NCBI RefSeq assembly: GCF_900625025.1
Contig: NZ_LR130574.1
Coordinates: 310,001-374,000, forward strand
Source of the DNA: Lachnoclostridium sp. Marseille-P6806
Lineage (GTDB): Bacteria > Bacillota > Clostridia > Lachnospirales > Lachnospiraceae
Length of the DNA: 64,000 bases
Direction of reading: 5' to 3'
Shown here in pieces: positions 16,850 through 25,936 of this stretch. The translations under genes were made by a program, and so were the position numbers. Each line of letters opens with the position of its first letter. Positions within the stretch are counted from its first letter, which is position 1. The notes under the pieces are model-generated. The model saw nothing but the letters and a program-made list of their open reading frames with translations, was not told the DNA's origin and searched no databases.

Positions 16850-18895
16850 TTATCCCGCCGCTCTCCTCCGGACCACCGCCAGATCCCATGGCTTCAGCGC
16901 CAGCGCATCGCCGTTCCTGACGGGAGCGCCTCCGAGGAGCTCCGTCCCCTCCTCTCCCTCATAGCGGATCGTTCGGCTTTCCGCGGAGTAATTGAAATAA
17001 TAGACGATCTCATTTCCCTCCCCGTTCAGGCCTTTCCTTATGATGACAGGAAACGAAAGCGCCTGGTCAAGAAGCGACGGACAGGACAGCCCGGCGCCGG
17101 CCGCCGCGCCGCGAATCACATGGCGGAGCGCTGTGCCGTCAAGGCCGCAACCGATATAGGTCGCCGTCCCCGCGCCGAAAGCATGCCGCGTGATCGCCGC
17201 AAATCTCTCCCATGACGAGTGGTCGTACGAAGCGAGGATTTCCGTTTCCGCCGTCTCCGCGTTCAAAAGCTCCATGAAATGCCGGACCGCCGCGCCCTGA
17301 AGCTCCCCTTCGCGCGAGGCGAGCTTCACCTCTCCCGGGTAAGTGAAGTGGCTGTAAGAGATTCCAAAGACCTTTGCCAGCGTATGCGGGGTTTCATCAG
17401 ACCATACCTTTATATTTTCATCCGCAAAGGCTGTCTTGAACGTCGCCAGCACATGACCGCCCCCGCGGACATAGTCCGCGATCACATCGAGAAGCTCCTG
17501 CGTCTCCGCATACAGGGCCGGGATAACCACAAGAGCATAGTCCGCAATATGCTCCGCCGCGTTCTGCGGAAACAGGAAGTCCGTCTCGAGATTCATCTCG
17601 TACAGTTGACGGTAGACCTCCATCAGCACGTCATTGTACTTATAGGGTTGGGGATCAAAGCTGTTTCCCACAATCGGAAACCAGTCAAGGGCCTTGAGCG
17701 CCGTGCTGCTGACGAGCACCGCCGCCCGGTTCGCTTTCCTCAGATTCACGAGCTGCGGTCCAATCGCCTGCCACTCCCTCCCCACGGCGCAGCAGGCGCG
17801 GTAGGTTTCATTTTCCTTAAAGTCATGCGAGAGCACGCCTTTCCAGTAAGTCTCGAACGCATTGTGAAGCGAATGCCAGTGCCAGTATTCCACCATATTC
17901 GCCCCGCTCGCCAGATGCGAGTAGGCCTGCAGACGGAGCTGCCCGTCATAGGGCAGCCATTGCGGGAAGCCCTGCGCCTGTGTCTCCAGCACGAGGTAAT
18001 TGTCTCTCTTCACGGAGCGCGTCAGATCGCCGCCGAACGCGATCTCCATTCCGGTGAGCCCGTCCTGCGTCGGATGGTAGATATCCGTTCCGACGACGGT
18101 CATCGCCCTCGCGTCCTCGTACACATCCACCTCGCCGTTGAGGCCGAAAGAATGGCCAATCCAGTTAAAGTCGGTGTTATGCGTGATAAACTGATCCTCC
18201 CGCAGGTAGGGCTCCACGATCCGTCGCTGCCACATCAGGAAATCCGCGGCGAGCTTTCTCTGGAAGCGGTTGAATTCCGCCCCAAGGCTCCCGTTGATCG
18301 TCCCTCTCACATCCGGAAAATCCTCCCACGCGTTGATACGATTGCTCCAGTAGGAAAGACCGAACGCATCGTTCATCGCATCCAGATCATCCTGAAACTT
18401 TTCGCGCAGATATTTTACAAAGGCCTCCTGCACATTCGGCCCGGCCGTTCCGTACGCCTTCGTCTCGTTGTCGAGCTGCACGCCGATCACGTTGTCGTAA
18501 CGGGCGCAGCTTTCCATCATTTTCCGGATCACGCGCTCGGCGTAATAAAGATAAACAGGACTGGTGATATCCATATTCTGTCTTGCGCCGTAGAGCCCGG
18601 GTCCTCGCCGCGTAACGGCAAGCACCTCCGGATGCGACTTCACCATCCATGTCGGAACCGCATAGGTGGGCGTGCCGAGGATCACGCGGATGTCCGCCCT
18701 GCCCATCGCCTCTATGGCCCTCGTCACATGTGAAAAATCAAATACGCCCTCCTGCGGCTCGTGACTGCTCCATGTGCTCTCGCCGATCCGGACCACATTC
18801 ATCCCCGCTTTTTTCAACAGCCCAATGTCTTTTTCCAGCCGCTCATAGGGCATATATTCCTCATAATAGGCTGCACCGTACAGCAACTGATTCAT
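16850..18895 (-). CDS. Beta-galactosidase, glycoside hydrolase family 42
   Basis: A 681-aa GH42 enzyme. The catalytic TIM barrel (about residues 1-390) has the acid/base Glu144 in QLDNET and the nucleophile Glu304 in LVLETQAQG. The trimerisation domain (about 395-600) and a small beta domain follow. There is no signal peptide, so it acts in the cytoplasm on imported galactosides or related oligosaccharides. The start has GGAGG 8 bases upstream. Residues TWMVKSHPEVLAV and the HWHSLH segment are typical of the family. It is downstream of the LplABC transporter and a broken GH3 gene, and precedes the small membrane protein. Length is normal. Confidence 0.93.
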   Translation of the reverse strand: MNQLLYGAAYYEEYMPYERLEKDIGLLKKAGMNVVRIGESTWSSHEPQEGVFDFSHVTRAIEAMGRADIRVILGTPTYAVPTWMVKSHPEVLAVTRRGPGLYGARQNMDITSPVYLYYAERVIRKMMESCARYDNVIGVQLDNETKAYGTAGPNVQEAFVKYLREKFQDDLDAMNDAFGLSYWSNRINAWEDFPDVRGTINGSLGAEFNRFQRKLAADFLMWQRRIVEPYLREDQFITHNTDFNWIGHSFGLNGEVDVYEDARAMTVVGTDIYHPTQDGLTGMEIAFGGDLTRSVKRDNYLVLETQAQGFPQWLPYDGQLRLQAYSHLASGANMVEYWHWHSLHNAFETYWKGVLSHDFKENETYRACCAVGREWQAIGPQLVNLRKANRAAVLVSSTALKALDWFPIVGNSFDPQPYKYNDVLMEVYRQLYEMNLETDFLFPQNAAEHIADYALVVIPALYAETQELLDVIADYVRGGGHVLATFKTAFADENIKVWSDETPHTLAKVFGISYSHFTYPGEVKLASREGELQGAAVRHFMELLNAETAETEILASYDHSSWERFAAITRHAFGAGTATYIGCGLDGTALRHVIRGAAAGAGLSCPSLLDQALSFPVIIRKGLNGEGNEIVYYFNYSAESRTIRYEGEEGTELLGGAPVRNGDALALKPWDLAVVRRRAAG

Positions 18896-18943
18896 GCCTC
18901 TTTCCTCCGTTTCTCCGGGACGCTCTCTCCGATCGATGTCCGT

Positions 18944-20274
18944 TTACATGTCCGCCGCCATCCTGCCGGACAGAAGCGGATCTTTGGAATAATATTCAAA
19001 ATTGCGCCCGCAGAACGGATTGCGATGAATAAGCGAGCCAGAGTGTTATGCCGAATTCCACCAGCTCCTCTCCGACTGCCGCGCCGACACGGCGCAGAAG
19101 CCCCAGGTCCCAGCTCTGGGCAAGAGCTGTGCCGACCGGGAAAGCCGTCGTATACTGATAGCGCAATTCTCTGTCCCCTTTTCTGTCCGGTCCGTCACCC
19201 GTTCCATCCGAATTTTCTCTCTGCGGATAGCCGTCTTCCAGCGCATGAATCACGCCGACTGTCTCAGCCGAAGCAAACGAGTTCCCGACCATCATAACAT
19301 ATTCTCCCCGCGGCAGTGTCCACCCCGGAAGCGCTTCGTCAAACGCAGCAAGAGCATACAGCGGAAACCGGATTTCCACATCCTCCGTTTCTTCCGGTTC
19401 CAGCTCCTTTGTTTTTGCAAAACCGACAAGCCTCCGCAGCTCTCTCCCCTCTCCGGTCTGCGGACAGGAGACATAAAGCTGCGCCACCTCCCTGCCGGAC
19501 ATCACTCCGATATTCGTCACCGTAAGTCTCACTCCCGCGGACGGCATCTCTGTGCCAAGCTCATAGTGAGTAATGCCGGCAAATCGGATGGAAAACTCCG
19601 TATATCGAAAAGCCCACGAATCTGTAAGCTTCCCGGACGGAACCGCTGCTCCTGAAAGGATGTCCGCCACGGCATTGCCGGCCTCCATTCCTGGCTGATG
19701 TATATATAGAATGGCGTCAATACCCGTGAAGCGATCTGTAAAGGAGAGATCGATCAGCCCCCTCCCCCGCATTGCGGGCAATCACATATAACGCTGTATC
19801 CGTCTCTCCCTCACTGTCAGACTCGCGATCCGGAAGCGGACCGGCAGGCACTGAAAACGGTGTCTCAAAATAAGCACTCGCCGCGCCAATCCCCTGGTCC
19901 TCCATCACGTCCATCTTGGTCCAGACCTCATCCCGCCACTGTTCCCGCGCCGCGGCATAGGCTCTCTCGTAATCATCCAGCCACCTTGCCGTTGTGATCG
20001 GAAATCCGGCATTTTCGAGTCCCTGTCGGATGCTCACAACAGGGCGGGAATTGACATCGCCCAATCCGGTTCCCCCCTTTATGGTCCTTACCGCTCCTGC
20101 TCCATATAATGCAAGAGACTTTCCCGCCGTGAGCGGCAGGAGTTTTTTCTCATTTCGAAGCAGCACCATTCCCTCTGCTCCCGCCTGCCGGGCAAGCGCC
20201 CGGTGACGGATCTCGTATTCTCTTTCTTCCTCACTGACCGCGCCGGTCAATTTTCTGTCCAACGCTCTCATCAT
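18944..20274 (-). pseudogene. Decayed GH3 beta-glucosidase (permuted domain order), frameshifted and truncated
   Basis: Pieces of a GH3 enzyme are spread over several frames. 20274-19717 carries the nucleotide-free start LARQAGAEGMVLLRNEKKLL and ends at IARNAGEGADR before a frameshift. 19781-18996 continues with IDAILYIHQPGMEAGNAVAD, SGKLTDSW, an FnIII-like part and [10 protein letters not shown] third frame then reads [20 protein letters not shown] and stops at 18946-18944. The segment around the VLNT/PIDLSW region is deleted between the first two pieces, as is the sequence between SGKLTDSWA and YTEF. The whole catalytic remainder after the CGRNFEYYS block is gone. The order C-terminal domain, FnIII, then N-terminal domain is a known permuted GH3 type. 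No function is expected. Confidence 0.88.
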
Positions 20275-20382
20275 GCTTCTTCCCTCCTGAGAGGCAGTCC
20301 TTCTTCTGCCGCTTTCCCGCGGCTCTTATTATAATACCCTGCCTCAACGCCGGATCTGCGCTCTCTCCTCTATTTTCCAATA

Positions 20383-20419
20383 CACAGGAGGGCTGGCGAA
20401 AATCGTCAGCCCTCCTGTG
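20383..20419 (-). terminator. Hairpin after the sugar-binding protein gene
   Basis: A perfect 13-bp inverted repeat (CACAGGAGGGCTG with CAGCCCTCCTGTG, 11-base loop) lies 24 bases after the stop at 20444. The following minus-strand sequence TATTGGAAAATAG is not a clean T-tract, so termination may be partial, allowing read-through to GH42. Confidence 0.55.
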
Positions 20420-20443
20420 CAGATCATTGTTATCATTTCCCCC

Positions 20444-21970
20444 TTACTTTGACTGCGCTGCAAGATACTCATCCAGCTGTCTCTGGCACTCTGCCTGAAC
20501 CTTGGTAATCCCTGCTGCCTCCATCGCCGTCCTGTACTCTGTCAGCGAAGCTTCCACGTCCTCCGTATAGCCCAGCTCCAGCGGCCATCCATACTGCTGG
20601 AACGCATTGGTACAGGCTGCTACCTCGGTGGTAATATTCGTGGTATCCAGCACAAATCCGGTAAATTTCTCTGTATTCCTGCCGGTCTCTATGCTCTTCT
20701 CCCACTCTGCGCGGACCTCATCATAATCTGCGGGGGTCCCGGCTGCATTGCGGTTGAGCTCCATGGTGCGGACCGCCCACATAGCCGACGTTGCATACAG
20801 ATCATTGTCCAGAATTTTGAACTGTCCGTCGTCGTTCAGCTCATAGGATGTACCCAGCACACCGTAGAAAAACGCATCATAGGCTTCCTGATCCGTTGTG
20901 ACCCAATTCCAGAGCGCCAGTGCCCTCTCCGGATTCTTCGCCGTATTGGAAATCACCATGCAGTCCTGCGTATAAGGAAGATGCGCCACATCGGAGGTCA
21001 TCGCGCCGAATTTGAAGTTCCATTCCGGATGAAGCACTGCGTAGTTGGAGTATGTGTCGATGTTGTGGAGGCGAAGCGCCGCCTTGCCGTTCTGCGTCTT
21101 AGTGGAATCCGTGTCCGCCAGGGCCGATTTTGTCCAGAACCCTTTATCGGACCACGTTTTCATTTTCTCATAAAATTCCGCTGCTCCTTCCATATCGTAA
21201 AAAGGCGTAACGACCGGCTTTGCCTCAGACGGATTAAAATACAGATAACGAAGCCCGCTGTCAATATCTTTCCACCCGATGGAGCGCGTCCAGGTGAGAG
21301 AAAACTCAGGTCCCATGGAGTATTCGTCAATCGCTTCCATTTCCGGATGATTCGCCACGATATAATCCGCGAACTTCTCGATTTCATCAAAGGTATCAAT
21401 CGGATCCGTCATACCCGCCTCCTCCGCTAGATCGCCGCGGTAAATCGCACCATAGGCGGTGTAGGTCGGGAGCAGCGTCGGCACGGCATAAAGATGACCG
21501 TCAATGGTCGCCTGCGAAAGCGCCGACTCCGACTGCAGAGCATAGTTGTCCGGCGCATACGCTTTCAGCATGTCATCGAGAGCCATAAACGCTCCCTTTC
21601 TTGCAAGATTTGAGAAATTGAGCCAGCCTGCGCAGTAAGCCATATCAAACGATTCACCCGAGGAGAAAAGCATCGGATACTTCTGCTGATACTCCGCCCA
21701 GCCGATCCAGTTGATTTTCAGCGTCGCATTCAGCTTCTCCTTGAGAAGTCTGTTGAAATTCTCATCCACGAGATCCTGCCCGGCGGGGCGGTCGCTGACC
21801 ACATACATGGTAAGCTCCACCTCCTTGGACGTGTCGAGTGTCGAGAGATCCCCTTCCGCCGCAGGGGCTGTCCCGGATGCCGCTGCGGATGAAGCCGCAT
21901 TTCCGCAGCCCGCAAGGAGCGAGGCTCCCATCGCCGCTGCCGCAATCGCTGCAATAACGTTCTTTTTCAT
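20444..21970 (-). CDS. ABC transporter sugar-binding lipoprotein, LplA type
   Basis: A 508-aa extracellular family 1 solute-binding protein. The signal peptide ends in the lipobox SLLAGC (Cys22) with an Ala/Ser linker after it. The LplA/YtcQ-type features are WIGWAEYQQKYPMLFSSGE near residue 85 and SFDMAYCAGW. These large binding proteins capture oligosaccharides for LplBC-type permeases. It is the third gene of the lplB-lplC-SBP transporter. AGGAGG lies 11 bases from the ATG. A weakly terminating hairpin follows. The cargo is probably a beta-linked oligosaccharide, judging from the neighbouring GH42, GH3 and GH30 genes (inference). Confidence 0.9.
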   Translation of the reverse strand: MKKNVIAAIAAAAMGASLLAGCGNAASSAAASGTAPAAEGDLSTLDTSKEVELTMYVVSDRPAGQDLVDENFNRLLKEKLNATLKINWIGWAEYQQKYPMLFSSGESFDMAYCAGWLNFSNLARKGAFMALDDMLKAYAPDNYALQSESALSQATIDGHLYAVPTLLPTYTAYGAIYRGDLAEEAGMTDPIDTFDEIEKFADYIVANHPEMEAIDEYSMGPEFSLTWTRSIGWKDIDSGLRYLYFNPSEAKPVVTPFYDMEGAAEFYEKMKTWSDKGFWTKSALADTDSTKTQNGKAALRLHNIDTYSNYAVLHPEWNFKFGAMTSDVAHLPYTQDCMVISNTAKNPERALALWNWVTTDQEAYDAFFYGVLGTSYELNDDGQFKILDNDLYATSAMWAVRTMELNRNAAGTPADYDEVRAEWEKSIETGRNTEKFTGFVLDTTNITTEVAACTNAFQQYGWPLELGYTEDVEASLTEYRTAMEAAGITKVQAECQRQLDEYLAAQSK

Positions 21971-22077
21971 AACTGTCAGTTCCTCCTGTTAAAATGATCA
22001 AGTGCCCGAAAGGCACAGACTGCCGCTGTGATCGGCCTCCCGGTCGGAATGCCGCCGGTTCCCGGCCGATATATCTT

Positions 22078-23007
22078 TTACCCCTTGACCGAACCGATGG
22101 TGATACCGGCAATGAAATATTTCTGCACAAACGGGTACACCACAACAATCGGTCCCGTTGCGACGACAGCCATGGCGAGTTTCAACGAATTGGACGGGAG
22201 ATTCGCCACCTGTATGCCCGCCTGCGAGGCGATTTTTGCCAATGCCTGAGTCTGCTGCTGTATCGCATACAGCATATACTGCAGCGGGTACAGATCCTCT
22301 GAATTCAGGTACAGCATCGCATTATACCAGTCGTTCCAGTAGCCCAAAGCAAGAAACAGACCGATGGTGGCAAGTCCCGGCTTCAGGAGCGGCAAAACAA
22401 TCTGCAGGAACGTCCTCCATTCCCCCGCCCCGTCCAGCTTGGCCGATTCGATCAGCGCGACCGGCACTGTGTTGACAAAGGTCCGCATGATGAGCAGATA
22501 AAACACATTGAACATACCCGGAAGAATCAGTGCCAGCAGATTATCCTTAAGGTGCAGATACTGAATATAAAAGATATAGGTGCTGACCATTCCTCCATTG
22601 AAGAGAGTCGTGAAATAAAAGAAGAACGAAAGCACATTCCGGTAGCGGAAATCCTTGCGGCTGATGACATAGGCTGTCAGCGTAGTGAGAATCAGACCGG
22701 TCCCCGTTCCGACAGCCGTAATGAAGATGGACACACCATAGGCCCGGAGAATCCTCTCCGGCGTCTTGAAAATGATCTGATAGGCCTCCAGTGAAAATTC
22801 TCCCGGAAACAGCCCGAAGCCATGGAAGCGGATCCACTGCTCCGCGGTAAAGGAGCCGGAAAGCAGCAGCATAAAGGGCACCAGACATACCGCGGCGATC
22901 AGGATAACCGCCAGATAACAGATGACATAAAACAGCTTTGATGAAGCGCTGAGCCGGATTTTTTCCGGCGCCGAGCTTGCAAGATCCTGATAGGAATTTC
23001 TGGTCAT
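22078..23007 (-). CDS. Carbohydrate ABC transporter permease, LplC/MalG type
   Basis: A 309-aa membrane protein with six helices. The EAA loop EAKLDGAGEWRTFLQIVLPL-like stretch (here ESAKLDGAGEWRTF, near residue 205) contacts the ATPase. The C-terminus ends YFIAGITIGSVKG, typical of the YtcP/LplC group. It pairs with the LplB-type permease 18 bases upstream. No ATPase gene is in this operon; the MsmX/UgpC homologue at the window's right end is a candidate partner. GGGGGG precedes the ATG. Confidence 0.92.
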   Translation of the reverse strand: MTRNSYQDLASSAPEKIRLSASSKLFYVICYLAVILIAAVCLVPFMLLLSGSFTAEQWIRFHGFGLFPGEFSLEAYQIIFKTPERILRAYGVSIFITAVGTGTGLILTTLTAYVISRKDFRYRNVLSFFFYFTTLFNGGMVSTYIFYIQYLHLKDNLLALILPGMFNVFYLLIMRTFVNTVPVALIESAKLDGAGEWRTFLQIVLPLLKPGLATIGLFLALGYWNDWYNAMLYLNSEDLYPLQYMLYAIQQQTQALAKIASQAGIQVANLPSNSLKLAMAVVATGPIVVVYPFVQKYFIAGITIGSVKG

Positions 23008-23025
23008 GATAATCCCCCCGCTTTC

Positions 23026-23946
23026 TCAGAACAGTGCATAGTCCTCGTCGATGTGCCTGACTGCGGCATTTACGATCATGATGATGACAAAGCAGAGAAC
23101 CGACTGATAAAACGTCGCAGCCGCCGTCATCCCGATATCCGGATTCGTGACCAGCGAACGAAACACATAGGTATCAATGACATCCGTCGCGTTGAAAAGC
23201 TGCCCGTTATTTCCGACGATCTGATAAAACATCTCAAAATCGCCGCGAAGAATCCGTCCGACCTGCAAAAGAATCATCGTCACTAGAGTGGGCCGGATTG
23301 ACGGAAGCGTGATGTAGCGTATCCTCTGAAAAATCGTCGCGCCGTCAATCGCCGCCGCCTCGTTGACGGCTCCGTCGATTCCCGTGATCGCCGCAATATA
23401 GATGACCGAATTGTAGCCTGTCCACTTCCATGAGTTGAATGCGCAGATGATCCACGGCCACACGCCCGGCTTCATATAAAAGTTGACCGGCTCTCCTCCC
23501 GCCGCGCGGATCACCGTATTGATCATGCCTGTCTCGTAATTAAAAATGGAAAAGACAAATACGCCGACAACAACCCATGAAATGAAATAGGGGAGGAGAA
23601 TGACTGTCTGCGAGATTTTCTTGAAATACTTTCTTCGGATCTCCGTGATGAACACCGCCACAAGTACCGCGATGATCTGAGAAGTAAAAAGATTCAGGAG
23701 ATTGTACAGCACTGTATTGCGGGTAATGAGGAGCCCTGTCCCGGACGCGAACAGATACCGGAAGTTGTCCACGCCGTTCCACGGACTTCCGAACACTCCC
23801 ATATCATAGCGATAGCCTTTGAACGCCAGAACAAGACCCGACATCGGGAAATACTGCATGACGAGCACCAGAATGATTGCGGGCGCTGCCATGGCAAAAA
23901 GCGCCTTATTCTTCCTGAACTCGTGGATAAAGCTTTCTTTCTTCAT
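23026..23946 (-). CDS. Carbohydrate ABC transporter permease, LplB/YteP type
   Basis: A 306-aa membrane protein with about six helices. The LplB hallmark MSGLVLAFKGYRYDMGVFGS lies near residue 40. The EAA loop NEAAAIDGATIFQRIRYITL lies near 200 and the C-terminus YEDYALF-like (here HIDEDYALF) is typical. The start is ATG at 23946, since AAAGG lies 7 bases upstream; an ATG at 23967 overlaps that site. It is first in the transporter operon, downstream of a terminator that closes the YesM gene, so it needs its own promoter in the gap 23947-24062. Confidence 0.92.
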   Translation of the reverse strand: MKKESFIHEFRKNKALFAMAAPAIILVLVMQYFPMSGLVLAFKGYRYDMGVFGSPWNGVDNFRYLFASGTGLLITRNTVLYNLLNLFTSQIIAVLVAVFITEIRRKYFKKISQTVILLPYFISWVVVGVFVFSIFNYETGMINTVIRAAGGEPVNFYMKPGVWPWIICAFNSWKWTGYNSVIYIAAITGIDGAVNEAAAIDGATIFQRIRYITLPSIRPTLVTMILLQVGRILRGDFEMFYQIVGNNGQLFNATDVIDTYVFRSLVTNPDIGMTAAATFYQSVLCFVIIMIVNAAVRHIDEDYALF

Positions 23947-23991
23947 CTTCGCGCCTTTCCTTTCCACTCATGAACACCGGATGAAAAAAGT

Positions 23992-24030
23992 ATAAAAAAA
24001 ATCGCCGGAGGAGAGAACCGACGATTTTTT
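23992..24030 (-). terminator. Terminator after the YesM-type kinase gene
   Basis: A 10-bp stem with one mismatch (AAATCGTCGG with CCGGCGATTT on the minus strand) is followed by seven or more T. It separates the two-component genes from the transporter operon. Confidence 0.85.
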
Positions 24031-24062
24031 GATTTGGGGTACTATTTTATGTTTTCCGACGC

Positions 24063-25934
24063 TCACTGTCCCAGAAGAGTCTCCAGCTCCCGCTCATACA
24101 GCGCCCGTATCCGTATACTCACGCAGGTTCCGGGCCGTCCGTCCGCTTCCGAAGCTTTCTCTGTCCGCATATATTCTGCACCGTAGCCGTCTCCGTAGCA
24201 TAATTTGATTCGGAAATTAACATTGCCAATGCCGAATCCCCGGTTCCCCTCTCCCGGCTTTGCCATCACAATATTGCGTGCCGTATCCGCATCAATTCCC
24301 GGCCCGTCATCCTCCACTGTAAAAACGATATCCTCTCCCTCCCTGCGGGCCGCAATGCGGATATGACACTCCGCGATATCCGTGTGTTCGCCGATCCCAT
24401 GGACAATCGAATTTTCGACAAAAGGCTGCAGCGTTATATTGAGGCAGGCATATTCTCGAATTTCCTCCGGAACATCCATCTCACAGTGAATGGCATTTCC
24501 GTAATGCGCGTTCTCGATACTGACAAACGAACGGACATGTCGCAGCTCGTCGCCGATGGTGATGACGCTTCTGCCGTGATTTAAGGAAATTCGGTAAAAC
24601 TGCCCCAGATCGCGGGCCAGTGCCGCCACCTCTCCCGCTCCGTAATCCATAGCCCCCCAATTGATGAGATCCAGTGTATTATAAAGAAAATGCGGATTGA
24701 TCTGTGCCTGCAGCGCTTTCATCTCCGTCTCGGATACCATCCGGCCCAGACGGTACTGCTCTTTCATGAGCTTCTGCACCTCCTCGATCATGAAATCAAA
24801 ATTCCGGTACAGCTCATCCATTTCGTCTCCGCTGTCATCCCCGGGAAGCTGAAGCTCCGTCCTTGTATTGATGGCTCCGCTCTGCACCGCTCCCATCCGG
24901 CCGTTCAAAAAAGAAATGCGGTTGGAATAATATCTGGCAACAATATACGAGATAACGGCAACGGCCGCCACAAGCAAAGCCACGGTGGTTCCCATCAGCA
25001 GAAAAAGCCACAAGAACTGCTTCCTGAAATTCGACAGCGGAATCAGGGAGACGATTTCCCAGTCATTGTACTCCAGTGAACGGTGCAGAGAATAATATTG
25101 CTGTCCCTCCACCGTGACCAGCGTCCAGTTTTCCGCCGGGGATACCGGGAACGGAAGCCTCGCAAGCGCCTGCTCGCGCCCCTCATCTGTCGCGGCGAGA
25201 ATATGCCCGTCCTCATCCGCAAGGTACAAAAGACTCCCCTCTATTGTTCTCCCGTTCCGCAGAATCTGCCGGATCACCGCCAGACGTATTCCTGCCTTTA
25301 CCGGATAACCCCGCTCCGTCCCGGTTCCGTCCGTGACACGGATCATCGAGAGCAGCGTCAGATACGCCTGCGCAGAGGACGGATCGCCGGTTCTCTTATC
25401 CTGCAGAATACGGTAGACATTCTTTCCGTCGCGAATCTCTCTCTCCAGTTCTTCCACACGCTCAATCCGCAGAAAAGATGCCTCCGGATAGAACAGATAA
25501 TTGTTGGACGAGTAAACCAGCGAATCCGGCACATACATTCCGACCCGGTACTCGTCATTATTGAACTCAATCCTCTGCAGCACCGCGCTGAGGGCAAAAA
25601 ACTCCGCATAGCTTTCGCGGAGCCCCTGCTTCTTCCCCTTCGGAATCTGTGCCAGCAGCTCGCGCAGCTCATAGCTCGTAAGGATCTGCTGCATAACATA
25701 ATTCATATTTCCGATTCGGGAGGAAATATAGCTTTCCGCCTGCCTCTGCGCCTGCTCCGCCCCGTTTCTTACATCTCTCTCGGTGCGCTTTTCCAGATAG
25801 AGAGCCGCACCGCTCATGACGGCGACGATAAGCAGAATCAGCGGTATGGAGTAGGCGATCAGCATCTTTTTCCACATCGCCAGCTTTTTGATCCGTATAC
25901 CCACGGAGCCAAAGCCTCTGCACACCTTTCCCAT
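24063..25934 (-). CDS. Sensor histidine kinase, YesM/LytS-like family
   Basis: A 623-aa membrane sensor. A transmembrane helix near residues 25-45 and another near 305-330 (LFLLMGTTVALLVAAVAVIS) enclose a large extracellular sensor domain. A HAMP region follows, then the His_kinase motif LQAQINPHFLYNTLDLINW (phospho-His in PHF) and an HATPase with ENSIVHGI, DDGPGID and GFGIGNVNFRI. It signals to the AraC-type response regulator encoded immediately upstream. A TTG start at 25940 overlapping the regulator stop is an alternative to this ATG. The pair probably induces the adjacent glycoside transporter. Confidence 0.92.
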   Translation of the reverse strand: MGKVCRGFGSVGIRIKKLAMWKKMLIAYSIPLILLIVAVMSGAALYLEKRTERDVRNGAEQAQRQAESYISSRIGNMNYVMQQILTSYELRELLAQIPKGKKQGLRESYAEFFALSAVLQRIEFNNDEYRVGMYVPDSLVYSSNNYLFYPEASFLRIERVEELEREIRDGKNVYRILQDKRTGDPSSAQAYLTLLSMIRVTDGTGTERGYPVKAGIRLAVIRQILRNGRTIEGSLLYLADEDGHILAATDEGREQALARLPFPVSPAENWTLVTVEGQQYYSLHRSLEYNDWEIVSLIPLSNFRKQFLWLFLLMGTTVALLVAAVAVISYIVARYYSNRISFLNGRMGAVQSGAINTRTELQLPGDDSGDEMDELYRNFDFMIEEVQKLMKEQYRLGRMVSETEMKALQAQINPHFLYNTLDLINWGAMDYGAGEVAALARDLGQFYRISLNHGRSVITIGDELRHVRSFVSIENAHYGNAIHCEMDVPEEIREYACLNITLQPFVENSIVHGIGEHTDIAECHIRIAARREGEDIVFTVEDDGPGIDADTARNIVMAKPGEGNRGFGIGNVNFRIKLCYGDGYGAEYMRTEKASEADGRPGTCVSIRIRALYERELETLLGQ

Positions 25935-25936
25935 TA

